A stretch of 64,000 bases of DNA from Porphyrobacter sp. LM 6. Its GTDB lineage: Bacteria > Pseudomonadota > Alphaproteobacteria > Sphingomonadales > Sphingomonadaceae. The notes beneath the pieces were generated by a model. That model saw only the letters and a program-made list of their open reading frames with translations, was not told the origin of the DNA and searched no databases. Positions 16,903-25,951 of this stretch are shown in pieces (within the stretch, counting starts at the first letter, position 1; every line of letters starts with the position of its first letter). The position numbers and the translations under genes are program-made. Location of the stretch: contig NZ_CP017113.1 in assembly GCF_001720465.1 (NCBI RefSeq), positions 434,001-498,000 on the forward strand, in the 5' to 3' direction.

Positions 16903-17808
16903 ATGACCGGCGCCGACCTCCACGACCTGATCAGCGACAATGTCGCGAGCTTCCCGCTCAGCTCCCCGCGGACTCCCGAACCCGAAGGGGGCGAGCGGCG
17001 CTCCTATCGCACCATCTGGATCAGCGACGTGCACCTTGGCACCAAGGGCTGCAACGCCAAGCTGCTGATCGACTTCCTCGACCACACCGACAGCGAGACG
17101 ATGTACCTTGTCGGGGACATCATCGATGGTTGGCGCCTCAAGAAGAAGTTCTACTGGCCCGCGGCGCATAACGACATCGTGTGGCGGATCATGAAGCGCG
17201 CCCGGCGGGGCACGCGGGTGGTCTACATCCCCGGCAATCACGACGAGATGTTCCGCCAGTTCACCGGATTGAACTTCGGCGGGATCGAAATCCGCCGCGC
17301 GGCCTTCCACGACACCGCCGATGGCCGCCGCCTGATGGTGCTGCACGGCGACGAATTCGACGCGGTGATGCTCTCGCACCGCTGGCTCGCCTTCGTGGGG
17401 GACCATGCCTACCACCTGATGATGAAGCTCAACGTGGCGGTGAACGCTGTGCGCCGCTGGCTGGGCAAGCCTTACTGGTCACTCTCCAAGGCCGCCAAGC
17501 ACAAGGTCAAGAACGCGGTCGAGTTCATCGGCAAGTACGAGGAAGTCGTCGCGCGGGCCGCGGGCGAGCGCGGGGTCGACGGGGTGGTGTGCGGCCACAT
17601 CCACACCGCCGAATTCCGCAGCTTCGACCACCACGGACGGGCCATCGAATACTGGAACGACGGTGACTGGGTGGAAGGCTGCAACGCGCTGGTCGAGCAC
17701 CACGACGGGCGGATGGAAATCCTCCACTGGCCCGACGAGATCAAACGGCGCGAGGCAGAGCGCGCGCTTGTTGCCGAACCCGCCGCACCGGCGCGCGAGG
17801 CGGCGTGA
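16903..17808 (+). CDS. Metallophosphoesterase, UDP-2,3-diacylglucosamine diphosphatase (LpxH) family
   Basis: A 301-residue calcineurin-like phosphoesterase. All five metal motifs are present: SDVHLGTKGCN, GDIIDGW, PGNHDEMF, HGDEFDAV and GHIHTAEF. The family includes LpxH, which cuts UDP-diacylglucosamine in lipid A synthesis. However, many alphaproteobacteria use LpxI for that step, so this protein may act on another phosphate ester at the membrane. It overlaps the following GT4 gene (GTGA), a pairing that suggests a shared lipid or glycolipid pathway. Confidence 0.85.
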   Translation: MTGADLHDLISDNVASFPLSSPRTPEPEGGERRSYRTIWISDVHLGTKGCNAKLLIDFLDHTDSETMYLVGDIIDGWRLKKKFYWPAAHNDIVWRIMKRARRGTRVVYIPGNHDEMFRQFTGLNFGGIEIRRAAFHDTADGRRLMVLHGDEFDAVMLSHRWLAFVGDHAYHLMMKLNVAVNAVRRWLGKPYWSLSKAAKHKVKNAVEFIGKYEEVVARAAGERGVDGVVCGHIHTAEFRSFDHHGRAIEYWNDGDWVEGCNALVEHHDGRMEILHWPDEIKRREAERALVAEPAAPAREAA

Positions 17809-18905
17809 ACCGCTACACCTCGATCCTGCCCGAGGCGGCCACACCCGCCCTCGCCGAGCCCGCTCGCATCGCGATCGTCACCGATGCCTGGCACCCCCAG
17901 ACCAACGGCGTCGTCCGCACGCTGTCCACCACCTGCGAGGTGTTGCGCCGCTGGGGGCATGAGGTGACCGTGATCTCGCCCGACAGCTATGTTTCGGTGC
18001 CTGCGCCGAGTTACCCCGAAATCCGCCTTGCGCTGACTGCGCCCGGCGTGATCGGGCGGCGCTTGGCGCGGCTGGCCCCCGATGCGGTGCATATCGCCAC
18101 CGAAGGCCCGCTCGGGCTGGCGGCGCGGCGCTACTGCATGCGGCGCAACGTGCCCTTCACCACCGCCTATCACACCCAGTTCCCCGATTACCTCGCGAAG
18201 CGCACCGGACTGCCTGCGCGGGTGTTTTGGCCCTATATCCGCTGGTTCCATCGCCCGGCCGCGCGAATCATGGTGGCGACCGAAACGATCCGGGCGACCT
18301 TGCGCGAGCAGGGCCTCACCCGGCTGACCCACTGGAGCCGCGGAGTCGATCTCGCCTGCTTCACGCCGCATGCCCCGCCCCCGCCCGAATATGCCGCGAT
18401 GGAGGGGCCGATCCTGCTCTATGTCGGCCGCGTGGCGGTGGAGAAGAATATCGAGGCCTTCCTCGCCTGCCCCTATCCCGGCACCAAGGTGGTGGTCGGC
18501 GATGGCCCGGCGCGGACTGCGCTGCAGGCAAAGTTTCCCGACGCGCACTTCCTCGGCAAGAAGACCGGGGTTGAGCTCGCCGGCTGCTATGCCGGGGCCG
18601 ATGTCTTCGTGTTCCCGAGCCGCACCGACACTTTCGGCCTCGTCATGATCGAGGCGCTCGCCTGCGGCACACCGGTCGCGGCCTTTCCGGTGCCCGGCCC
18701 GCTCGACATCGTCACCGAGGCGGTTGGCGCGCTGTCCGAAGATCTGACCCGGGCGATCGATGCCGCGCGCTACTGCGAACGCCGGGTCTGCGCGGCCTAT
18801 GCCGCGACCTACAGCTGGGAGGCCGCGACCCGCCAGTTCCTCGCCGGACTGGCCGCGCTTGATGAAGAGGAAGTCGCCGGCTTCGGGGCTTTGATCCCCG
18901 CCTGA
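17805..18905 (+). CDS. Glycosyltransferase family 4 (GT-B), mannosyltransferase-like
   Basis: A 366-residue GT-B enzyme. The N-terminal half opens RIAIVTDAWHPQTNGVVRTL and contains HTQFPDYLAKRTG; the C-terminal half has LLYVGRVAVEKNIEAFL, GDGPARTALQ, and the nucleotide-sugar motif FPSRTDTFGLVMIEALACG. The layout matches MgtA/PimB/SqdX-type transferases that add a hexose to a lipid acceptor. The GTG start overlaps the upstream phosphoesterase stop, so the pair may build a glycolipid. Acceptor and sugar are not certain. Confidence 0.87.
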   Translation: MNRYTSILPEAATPALAEPARIAIVTDAWHPQTNGVVRTLSTTCEVLRRWGHEVTVISPDSYVSVPAPSYPEIRLALTAPGVIGRRLARLAPDAVHIATEGPLGLAARRYCMRRNVPFTTAYHTQFPDYLAKRTGLPARVFWPYIRWFHRPAARIMVATETIRATLREQGLTRLTHWSRGVDLACFTPHAPPPPEYAAMEGPILLYVGRVAVEKNIEAFLACPYPGTKVVVGDGPARTALQAKFPDAHFLGKKTGVELAGCYAGADVFVFPSRTDTFGLVMIEALACGTPVAAFPVPGPLDIVTEAVGALSEDLTRAIDAARYCERRVCAAYAATYSWEAATRQFLAGLAALDEEEVAGFGALIPA

Positions 18906-18955
18906 ATCCATTCCTTGCCGTTTTGTGTGCTTTCGCCTATCTAGCCTGCCAAGGC

Positions 18956-18977
18956 GGCCGCTCCGAAAGGGGCGGCC
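18956..18977 (+). terminator. Hairpin with GAAA tetraloop after the GT4 gene
   Basis: A 9-bp GC-rich stem (18956-18964 with 18969-18977, one G-T pair) closes a GAAA loop, followed by CTTTCATTTT. It lies 50 bp after the glycosyltransferase stop and 27 bp before the TrcR start. Intrinsic termination is likely but the T-run is interrupted; it could also sit in the leader of the TrcR mRNA. Confidence 0.6.
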
Positions 18978-19003
18978 CTTTCATTTTCAACGGAGATTTC
19001 CCC

Positions 19004-19741
19004 ATGGCGACCAAGGATCAGCCCAAGCCGCTGATGCCGCATGCCACCGCGACCTGGCTGGTGGACAACACCGCGCTCTCGTTCGAGCAGATTGCCGAGT
19101 TCTGCGGCCTCCACATCCTCGAAGTGCAGGCGATGGCCGACGATCTGGCCGGCAGCAAGTATACCGGACGCGACCCCGTTCACTCGGGCGAACTGACCCA
19201 GGCCGAAATCGAGCTGGGCCAGAACGATCCGGCCTATTCGCTCAAGATGCACAAGGCGCCGGTCGAAGTGACCCGCACCAAGGGCCCGCGCTACACCCCG
19301 GTGTCGAAGCGTCAGGACAAGCCCGATGGCATCGCCTGGATCCTGCGCAACCACCCGGAAGTGTCGGACGCGCAGATCTCCAAGCTGATCGGCACCACGC
19401 GCAACACCATCGGTGCGATCCGCGATCGCAGCCACTGGAATATCCAGAACATCACCCCGAAGGATCCGGTGACGCTCGGCCTGTGCTCGCAGCGCGAACT
19501 GGATGCGATGGTCGCCAAGGCCGCCAAGCGCGCCGGTGTCACTGATGATCCCGATGCGCCGGTCAAGTCCGAACGCAACGATCGCGAAAAGCTGATCGAG
19601 GAACTGCGCGCCGAGCGTGACGCCCAGACCAAGGCCGCAGGCGAAGCCGCGCAGGCGGCCGAGGCCGAAGCCTGGCTCGCCGCGCGCCGCGCTGCCGAAG
19701 CGGCGGAAGAAAAGATCGACCCGGAGAGCGGGTTCATCTGA
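19004..19741 (+). CDS. trcR: DUF1013 protein, cell-cycle transcriptional regulator TrcR family
   Basis: A 245-residue protein recognised as DUF1013, a family nearly confined to alphaproteobacteria and named TrcR for its role in cell-cycle transcription. The helix-turn-helix-like core is around IAWILRNHPEVSDAQISKLI and TTRNTIGAIRDRSHWN; the C-terminal 60 residues form an Ala/Glu-rich helix (LIEELRAERDAQTKAAGEAA). The ATG at 19004 is preceded by GGAGATTTCCCC and fits the family start. A hairpin precedes the gene and a palindromic repeat follows it. Confidence 0.9.
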   Translation: MATKDQPKPLMPHATATWLVDNTALSFEQIAEFCGLHILEVQAMADDLAGSKYTGRDPVHSGELTQAEIELGQNDPAYSLKMHKAPVEVTRTKGPRYTPVSKRQDKPDGIAWILRNHPEVSDAQISKLIGTTRNTIGAIRDRSHWNIQNITPKDPVTLGLCSQRELDAMVAKAAKRAGVTDDPDAPVKSERNDREKLIEELRAERDAQTKAAGEAAQAAEAEAWLAARRAAEAAEEKIDPESGFI

Positions 19742-19765
19742 TCGCCTGAACACGTTGGTTTAGGT

Positions 19766-19854
19766 CGTCGCCCCGTGCTTGACACGGGGCTTGGCTTTCT
19801 TGGGCCTAGCCCTCCAAGGAAGAAGCCAAGCCCCGGATCAAGTCCGGGGCGACG
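19766..19854. repeat. Palindromic intergenic repeat (REP/BIME-like)
   Basis: Two 32-33-base arms (19766-19799 and 19822-19854) form an imperfect inverted repeat, and each arm also folds by itself: CCCCGTG/CACGGGG in the left arm and CCCCGGA/TCCGGGG in the right. The right arm's GGATCAAGTCC core resembles a palindrome widespread between genes in sphingomonads and relatives. It lies between two co-oriented genes and could end transcription or protect mRNA. Confidence 0.75.
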
Positions 19855-19935
19855 CTGTTTTGGGCTGGCGAGAAATCACGCAAATCCCGCCACTTTCGCT
19901 TGTGCAGCCAGCGATTGTTCGCCACAATTACTGAC

Positions 19936-21597
19936 ATGACTGTCAGTAGCGCCGCCTATCACCATCCCGTTCCGCTCGACACCCGGTTCGAGGCGATGAG
20001 CCTTCCGGCAATGTTTGAGCGCACCATGCGCGCCAACCCCGACGCGCCGTTCCTGCACTTCCTCGGGCGCACATACAGCTACAGGCACATCTTCGAACAG
20101 GCCAAGGCCTTCGCGCTCGGGCTCGCCGAGATGGGCATTGCCAAGGGCGACCGCGTCGGCCTGTTCCTCCCCAACGTGCCAATCTACGCCGCCGCCTATT
20201 ACGGGGCGATGATGGCGGGCGCGGTGGTGGTGAACTTCTCGCCGCTCTATTCGGTCGAGGAACTGAGCTGGCAGGTCGGCGATTCCGGCACGCGGCTGCT
20301 GGTGACGGTTGATGTGCCCGAACTCTACAAGACCGCGCACAAGGTGCTGGAGGCCACCCACCTCGAAACGCTGGTGGTTGGCAGCCTTGCCGACCAGCTG
20401 CCGTGGTACAAGGGCCTAGCCCTGAAGCTGTTAAAGCGCAGCCAGATCGCCGATGTGGCCTATGGGCCTGCGGTGAAAAGCTGGCGCGATGTGACGCCTG
20501 CGGGGATACCGCCAGCGGTCGAAGTCACCCCCGCCGATCTCGCTCTGCTGCAATATACCGGCGGCACCACCGGGCGGCCCAAGGGGGCGATGCTGGGGCA
20601 TGACCAGCTTTCGGTGAATGCGCAGCAGGTCGCCGCGCTTAACCCCTTCGGTGCGCCGGCGTCCGAGGTGTTCATGGGCGCGCTGCCGTTCTTCCATGTC
20701 TTCGCCAACACCGCGCTGCTCAATCACGCGATGGTGACGGGCGCGTCGATCGCGATGGTGCCGCGGTTCGAGACGAAACAGGTGCTCGCCACGATCCAGC
20801 GCTATCGCTGCACCGGTTTTCCCGGCGTGCCGACGATGTTCCAGGCGATGCTCGATCACCCCGATCTGCCCAAGACCGACCTGTCGAGCCTCAAGGTCTG
20901 CATTTCGGGCGGCGCACCGATGCCCGCGCCCGTCCACCTGCGCTTCGAGGAAGTGACGAGGGTGCGCGTATGCGAAGGCTATGGCCTGACCGAAAGTTCG
21001 GGCGTGGTCTCCGCCAACCCCTACGAGGGCGAGCGCAAGCGCGGCACCATCGGTCAGCTGGTGCCGGGGACAGAGGTGGTGCTGCTCGACAAGGAGCACC
21101 ACTCGCAGCTCGCGCCCGAAGGCGAGCCGGGCGAACTCGCCGTCCACGGCCCGCAGGTGATGCGCGGCTACTGGAACCGGCCCGAAACCGATGCCGAGAC
21201 GTTCGTGGAGATCGGCGGCAAGCGCTACCTGCGCACCGGCGATGTCGCGCGGATCGATGCGGACGGGTTCCTCGAGATCGTCGACCGCATCAAGGACATG
21301 ATCGCGGTGGGCGGCTTCAAGGTCTTCCCCAGCGTGGTCGAGGACGTGATTCTCGAACATCCGGCGGTGAAGGAAGCGCTGGTGATCGGCGTTCCGGAAG
21401 AATACCGCGGGGAGGTGCCGCGTGCCTATGTCACGCTCAACGAAGGTGCATCGGCGACGGGGGCCGAACTGGCCGAATGGCTCAACGCCCGTATCGGCAA
21501 GCACGAACGGGTCGATCAGGTGGTGGTGCGCGAGGCGCTGCCCAAGACGATGATCGGCAAGCTTGATCGCAAGACCCTGCGCGCCGAGGTTCTCTGA
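19936..21597 (+). CDS. Long-chain fatty acid--CoA ligase (AMP-binding)
   Basis: A 553-residue acyl-CoA synthetase of the FadD class, activating fatty acids through an acyl-AMP intermediate. The AMP-binding signature is YTGGTTGRPKGAM; later motifs are GYGLTESSG, YLRTGDVARID, IVDRIKDMIAVGGFKVFP and the C-terminal catalytic lysine in PKTMIGKLDRK. The ATG at 19936 (MTVSSAAY) was chosen over a TTG 12 codons upstream. It is convergent with the bactofilin operon. Confidence 0.93.
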   Translation: MTVSSAAYHHPVPLDTRFEAMSLPAMFERTMRANPDAPFLHFLGRTYSYRHIFEQAKAFALGLAEMGIAKGDRVGLFLPNVPIYAAAYYGAMMAGAVVVNFSPLYSVEELSWQVGDSGTRLLVTVDVPELYKTAHKVLEATHLETLVVGSLADQLPWYKGLALKLLKRSQIADVAYGPAVKSWRDVTPAGIPPAVEVTPADLALLQYTGGTTGRPKGAMLGHDQLSVNAQQVAALNPFGAPASEVFMGALPFFHVFANTALLNHAMVTGASIAMVPRFETKQVLATIQRYRCTGFPGVPTMFQAMLDHPDLPKTDLSSLKVCISGGAPMPAPVHLRFEEVTRVRVCEGYGLTESSGVVSANPYEGERKRGTIGQLVPGTEVVLLDKEHHSQLAPEGEPGELAVHGPQVMRGYWNRPETDAETFVEIGGKRYLRTGDVARIDADGFLEIVDRIKDMIAVGGFKVFPSVVEDVILEHPAVKEALVIGVPEEYRGEVPRAYVTLNEGASATGAELAEWLNARIGKHERVDQVVVREALPKTMIGKLDRKTLRAEVL

Positions 21598-21624
21598 ACC
21601 TGGTTAGGTAAGGAGGCGAGGTGA

Positions 21625-21642
21625 GCGGCGCCGAAGCGCCGC
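21625..21642. terminator. Bidirectional hairpin between convergent genes
   Basis: A perfect 7-bp stem GCGGCGC/GCGCCGC closes a CGAA loop, read as TTCG on the other strand. It lies 27 bp after the acyl-CoA ligase stop and 4 bp beyond the bactofilin stop on the opposite strand. No long T-run follows in either direction, but position between two convergent stops supports a terminator role. Confidence 0.6.
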
Positions 21643-21646
21643 CCCG

Positions 21647-22018
21647 TTATTCCGCGACGGCGATGCTCACCGGCGGCACAGCCTTGACTGGCTGGCGCGC
21701 ATTGGGGGCGAAACGGCCATCAACCTGCGCGCCCTGTTCGATCGTCAGCGCGTCATAATGCACGTCGCCTTCGATCTGCGCGCTCTTGAGAATCACCAGC
21801 TCGCGCGCGGTGATCGAACCATTGACCTTGCCGGCGAGGCGCGCGCTTTCGGCGACGACCGCGCCGCTGATGCTGCTCTTCTCGCCCTGCACCAGGCTGG
21901 CGCACTTGATGTCGCCTTCGATCGTGCCGTCGATATGCAGATCGGCCGATGCCGCGATGTCGCCCTTGATGACCACATCGGCACCGATCACCGAAAACGT
22001 CGAACCAGAACCCATCAT
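21647..22018 (-). CDS. Bactofilin (polymer-forming cytoskeletal protein)
   Basis: A 123-residue bactofilin: a central beta-helix of short repeats (TFSVIGADVVIKGDI, LHIDGTIEGDI, KVNGSITARELVILKSAQIEGDV) flanked by short disordered ends. Bactofilins polymerise at the membrane without nucleotide and recruit cell-wall enzymes. Two adjacent ATGs (22018 and 22015) follow AGGAG; either may be used. It starts 7 bp after the stop of the M23 peptidase gene. Such bactofilin-M23 pairs are known in other bacteria to set cell shape or stalk/bud morphology. Confidence 0.9.
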   Translation of the reverse strand: MMGSGSTFSVIGADVVIKGDIAASADLHIDGTIEGDIKCASLVQGEKSSISGAVVAESARLAGKVNGSITARELVILKSAQIEGDVHYDALTIEQGAQVDGRFAPNARQPVKAVPPVSIAVAE

Positions 22019-22025
22019 GCTGCTC

Positions 22026-23204
22026 CTATTTGCCGGGCGCGGGGGCGGGGGTGCGGCCAGATCCGGCTCGGCGGACTTCTTTGAGAACATCGGGGGCGGC
22101 CTCCAGGAAGGGGCGCGGATTGACCGCGCGGTTATTGATGCGGACTTCGAAATGCAGGTGCGGACCGGTCGAACGGCCGGTGCTGCCCAGCCCGCCGATG
22201 GTGGCACCGGCGGCGACCGGCTGGCCGACCTTCACCCCGATGCGCGACAAGTGCGCATAGCGGGTCAACATCCCGTTACCGTGGGTGATCTCGATCGCAT
22301 TGCCATAGCCCGCCTTGCGTCCGGCAAAGGTCACGCGGCCATCGGCTGCGGCGAAGATCGGCGATCCCATCGCGCCTTTGAAATCGATCCCGGCGTGCAT
22401 CGCGCCGCGCCCGTTGAACGGGTCGCGCCGGTAGCCGAAGCCGGAGGTAATGTTCTGCACGCTCGCGGGGACGACCTGCGGAATGCCGTCGAGCGCGCGC
22501 TCGAGTACGGCCATGCGCGACAGGCTGAGGCCGAGGCGTTCGAAGCGCGGGTCGAGATCCTCACCGCCGCCCAGAATGGCCTCGAACGGACCACCCATCG
22601 CTTGCTGCGTCTGGCGGCTGAGGAGCTTGGGATCGAGGTTGAGCTTGCGCATCGCGGCTTCGGCGCGGCGGGCGCGGGCATCGGCAAAGCGGGTCAGCCG
22701 TTCAACGAAGGCGAGCTGGCGCGCTTCGACTTCCGCGAGGCCGCGCGCCTGCGGGATCAGCGCGCTGACCTTCTCGATGGTTTTGGCGGCTTCGGCCGAG
22801 GAATCGGTGACAGTGCCACTCGCCGCGCCTTCTGCCACCACGTCTTCGGGCAGCATCCGCGCCATTTCTTCGAGGAATTCCTGACGCTGCTGGAGATCGT
22901 CAACCACGCGGTCGAGATTGCCGCCATAGGCCTCAAGCCGTTCGCCAGCCTTGGCGACGCGGGCCTTTTCCTCGGCGAAGGAGGCGAGATCGGCTTCGGC
23001 GCGGTACTGGCCCCAGGCCATCACGGCGAGCGCGATCAGCCACACCAGCGCAAGCGCAACCGCACCGGCGGCGACGCGCATCTGCAGCTTCGACGAAATC
23101 TTGATGAAGCGCACCTGACCATCGGCGCGCATGAAGAATTCCCGGTCGGGGAACCACTGCCGTAGCCGCTCGCCCCACTTGAGTGCGGTAATCTTGTCTG
23201 ACAC
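22026..23204 (-). CDS. M23 family metallopeptidase paired with bactofilin
   Basis: A 392-residue bitopic protein. Residues 1-35 are cytoplasmic and basic, a transmembrane helix covers about 42-65 (AGAVALALVWLIALAVMAWG), a coiled-coil stretch covers about 68-215, and the LytM domain covers about 265-375 with HAGIDF, YAHLSRIG and HLHFEV, so zinc and catalytic residues are intact. It should cut peptidoglycan in the periplasm and be positioned through its cytoplasmic part by the bactofilin encoded next. This layout is like the LmdC/Csd1-type hydrolases that work with bactofilins. Confidence 0.92.
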   Translation of the reverse strand: MSDKITALKWGERLRQWFPDREFFMRADGQVRFIKISSKLQMRVAAGAVALALVWLIALAVMAWGQYRAEADLASFAEEKARVAKAGERLEAYGGNLDRVVDDLQQRQEFLEEMARMLPEDVVAEGAASGTVTDSSAEAAKTIEKVSALIPQARGLAEVEARQLAFVERLTRFADARARRAEAAMRKLNLDPKLLSRQTQQAMGGPFEAILGGGEDLDPRFERLGLSLSRMAVLERALDGIPQVVPASVQNITSGFGYRRDPFNGRGAMHAGIDFKGAMGSPIFAAADGRVTFAGRKAGYGNAIEITHGNGMLTRYAHLSRIGVKVGQPVAAGATIGGLGSTGRSTGPHLHFEVRINNRAVNPRPFLEAAPDVLKEVRRAGSGRTPAPAPGK

Positions 23205-23435
23205 TGCGGCCCCGATATTGTTCTGGTTTGCCCCGACAGGGCCGCTAACAGCGCAATCACGCGCGGTCGAATCCCGCTTTTGCCAGTGCAGATGAATCGA
23301 AACGGAATCGCGATGAGATGTTGAATCATCCGCAACCGGGGTGATGCGTCGTCGCTGGCAGGCCGATTGCGCCGCAAAGACCGCCCGAATCGGATCACCT
23401 GACAGGCCAGCGTCGGCCTGCTAGAAGCCCCGGCC

Positions 23436-24725
23436 ATGAACCACGCTTCCGCCTCGCTCGCACCGACTGATTCGACCGATCCCACTGCGCTGGTAACCGC
23501 GCTGGCGCAGGCCGCGCGCCGCGCGCAGCGCCAGCTTGCCGGGATGCCGAGCGCGGCCCGCGCAGCGGCGCTCCACCTTGCCGCCGAGGCGCTGCGGGCG
23601 GCGACTCCGGCGGTGCTCGAAGCCAATGCCAAAGACCTTGCAGCCGGCGCTGCGAATGGCCTCAGCAAGGCCATGCTCGACCGGCTCGCGCTGGATGAAG
23701 CGCGGCTGGCGGGGATCGCCGATGCGGTCGCGGCGGTGGCCGATCTGCCCGATCCGGTGGGCCAGGTGATCGACACGCACCAGCAGCCCAATGGTCTGAA
23801 ATTCCAGCGCATCCGGGTGCCGATCGGGACCATCGGGATCATCTACGAAAGCCGCCCCAACGTCACCGCCGATGCGGCCGCGCTGTGCGTGCGGGCGGGC
23901 AATGCGGCGCTGCTGCGCGGCGGGAGCGAGGCGGTGCATTCCAACCGCGCGATCCATGCCGCGCTGGTCGAAGGGCTGACCCAAGGCGGGGTGCCGGCCG
24001 ATGCGGTGCAGCTCGTGCCGACGCAGGATCGTGCGGCGGTCGGCGCGATGCTGACCGCGAGCGGCCTCATCGACATGATCGTGCCGCGCGGCGGCAAAAG
24101 CCTCGTCGCGCGGGTGCAGGCCGATGCCCGCGTGCCCGTGCTCGCGCACCTTGACGGCATCTGCCACACCTATGTCCACGCCGCTGCTGAACCCGCGATG
24201 GCCGAGCGAATCGCGCTCAACGCCAAGCTGCGCCGCACCGGCATCTGCGGGGCGATGGAGACCCTGCTGATCGACAGCGATTATCCCGATCCCGCCACGC
24301 TCGTCGGCGCGCTGATCGACAAGGGCTGCGAAGTGCGCGGCGATGCGCGCATCCGCAGCCTCGATCCGCGTGTCATTCCGGCGAGCGCCAATGATTGGGA
24401 CACCGAATATCTCGACGCGATCCTGTCGGTGGCGATGGTTGACGGGCTGGACGATGCGCTGGCGCACATCGCCCGTCATTCCTCGGCCCACACCGATGCG
24501 ATCATCACCGCCGACGAAGCGGCGGCCGAGCGCTTCCTGGCCGAAGTCGACAGCGCGATCGTGATGCACAACGCTTCCTCGCAATTCGCAGACGGGGGCG
24601 AGTTCGGGCTCGGCGCGGAGATCGGCATCGCCACCGGGCGGCTGCACGCGCGTGGGCCGGTCGCGCTTGAAGGGCTGACGACCTACAAGTGGCAGGTGCG
24701 CGGGAGCGGGCAGACCCGCCCGTAA
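23436..24725 (+). CDS. proA: Glutamate-5-semialdehyde dehydrogenase (gamma-glutamyl phosphate reductase)
   Basis: Second step of proline synthesis: reduces gamma-glutamyl phosphate to the semialdehyde with NADPH. The 429-residue protein shows IGTIGIIYESRPNVT, GNAALLRGGSEA, LIDMIVPRGGKSL and the catalytic cysteine in RRTGICGAMETLL, followed by ALEGLTTYKW at the C-terminus. It is divergent from the M23/bactofilin operon. The proB gene (glutamate 5-kinase) is not in the window. It is the first gene of a long co-oriented run through nadD, rsfS and rlmH. Confidence 0.96.
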   Translation: MNHASASLAPTDSTDPTALVTALAQAARRAQRQLAGMPSAARAAALHLAAEALRAATPAVLEANAKDLAAGAANGLSKAMLDRLALDEARLAGIADAVAAVADLPDPVGQVIDTHQQPNGLKFQRIRVPIGTIGIIYESRPNVTADAAALCVRAGNAALLRGGSEAVHSNRAIHAALVEGLTQGGVPADAVQLVPTQDRAAVGAMLTASGLIDMIVPRGGKSLVARVQADARVPVLAHLDGICHTYVHAAAEPAMAERIALNAKLRRTGICGAMETLLIDSDYPDPATLVGALIDKGCEVRGDARIRSLDPRVIPASANDWDTEYLDAILSVAMVDGLDDALAHIARHSSAHTDAIITADEAAAERFLAEVDSAIVMHNASSQFADGGEFGLGAEIGIATGRLHARGPVALEGLTTYKWQVRGSGQTRP

Positions 24726-24730
24726 CCGCC

Positions 24731-25414
24731 TTGGCGTCACGCCCCCACCTTACTGGACTGCTCGGCGGCAGCTTCAACCCCGCACATGGCGGGCATCGCC
24801 GGGTGAGTTTGTTCGCAGCCCAGGCGCTCGGGCTCGACGAGGTTTGGTGGCTGGTGTCGCCCGGCAATCCCTTGAAGCCGCGTGCCGGCATGGCCCCGCT
24901 CGCCGCGCGGCTGCGCTCGGCGCAGAAGCAGGCGCGCCGCGCGCCGATCGTGCCGACCGCGATCGAGCAGGCGCTCGGCACCCGCTACACCGTCGATACG
25001 CTCGCGCGGCTGGTGCGACGCTATCCCAAACGCCGTTTCGTGTGGCTGATGGGGTCCGACAATCTCGCCGAGTTGCACCGCTGGAAGGACTGGCGACGGA
25101 TCGCGCGGACAATGCCGATTGCGGTCATCGCCCGCCCCGGCTATGATGCTGCTGCAATGGCGAGCCCCGCCATGGCCTGGCTCAGGCGCTATGTCGTGTC
25201 TGCCGCCAGCATTCGGAAACGGGGGCAATGGAGCGCACCGGCCCTGGTGTTATTGCGTTTCGATCCTGATCACCGCTCGGCCACGGCCATTCGCCGTGCC
25301 CATGCCGGGTGGGCCGAGGACATCCTCGGCGCAGGATCGGGTGACAGACCACGCAATGCGCTGGTGCGCGATCGGCTGACATTCCGCAGCATCCGGCCAG
25401 AGGAGGACGCATGA
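24731..25414 (+). CDS. nadD: Nicotinate-nucleotide adenylyltransferase
   Basis: Transfers AMP to nicotinate mononucleotide in NAD synthesis. The 227-residue protein has the HIGH-family motif GGSFNPAHGGHRR at the start, LMGSDNLAELHRWKDW in the middle, and the closing SATAIRR motif. No ATG fits: TTG at 24731, just after the proA stop, gives a start close to relatives, and GTG at 24689 inside proA is an alternative. The genes proA-nadD-rsfS-rlmH are clustered in many alphaproteobacteria. Confidence 0.92.
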   Translation: MASRPHLTGLLGGSFNPAHGGHRRVSLFAAQALGLDEVWWLVSPGNPLKPRAGMAPLAARLRSAQKQARRAPIVPTAIEQALGTRYTVDTLARLVRRYPKRRFVWLMGSDNLAELHRWKDWRRIARTMPIAVIARPGYDAAAMASPAMAWLRRYVVSAASIRKRGQWSAPALVLLRFDPDHRSATAIRRAHAGWAEDILGAGSGDRPRNALVRDRLTFRSIRPEEDA

Positions 25415-25504
25415 GGCGCATTTCGCGCTTATCCGGCCTCGCTTCTGCCGGTCTGCCGCGTGTCCGCTATCATCGCCCCGAACTCTGGAGATACCCGATT
25501 GCCG

Positions 25505-25942
25505 ATGACCGACGCCCTTTTGACCTCCCTCCCGGCCGGCCCTGTGCAAGCCGCCGCCAAGCTCGCCCAGTCCATGGGCAAGCCTGAGATGGGTGCCGAT
25601 GCGCTGCACCAGTTGGTGCTGGCCCAGCTTGACGATGATCAGGCGCAGGAGGTCGTGTCGATCCCGCTCGAGGGCAAAAGCTCGATTGCCGATCACATGG
25701 TGATAGCCAGCGGTCGCTCGACCCGTCAGGTCGCGTCGATGGCGCAGAAGCTGGCCGAGAAGATCAAGCAGGCCGGTTTTGGCCATGCGCGGGTCGAAGG
25801 CCTGCCGGCGGCGGACTGGGTGCTGATCGATGCGGGCGACGTGGTCGTTCACCTTTTCCGGCCCGAAGTTCGCAGCTTCTACAACCTTGAACGGATGTGG
25901 AGCTTCGAGGGCAGCGAAACGTCGATGCTGGGTAGAAACTGA
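25505..25942 (+). CDS. rsfS: Ribosomal silencing factor RsfS
   Basis: A 145-residue member of the RsfS/Iojap family, which binds ribosomal protein L14 and blocks subunit joining when nutrients are low. Typical stretches are SIADHMVIASGRSTRQV, ARVEGLPAADWVLIDAGDVVVHLF and RSFYNLERMW. The ATG at 25505 was chosen; a GTG/TTG-like earlier start at 25460 is possible. It sits between nadD and rlmH as in many bacteria. Confidence 0.94.
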   Translation: MTDALLTSLPAGPVQAAAKLAQSMGKPEMGADALHQLVLAQLDDDQAQEVVSIPLEGKSSIADHMVIASGRSTRQVASMAQKLAEKIKQAGFGHARVEGLPAADWVLIDAGDVVVHLFRPEVRSFYNLERMWSFEGSETSMLGRN

Positions 25943-25951
25943 TTTGTGTTC

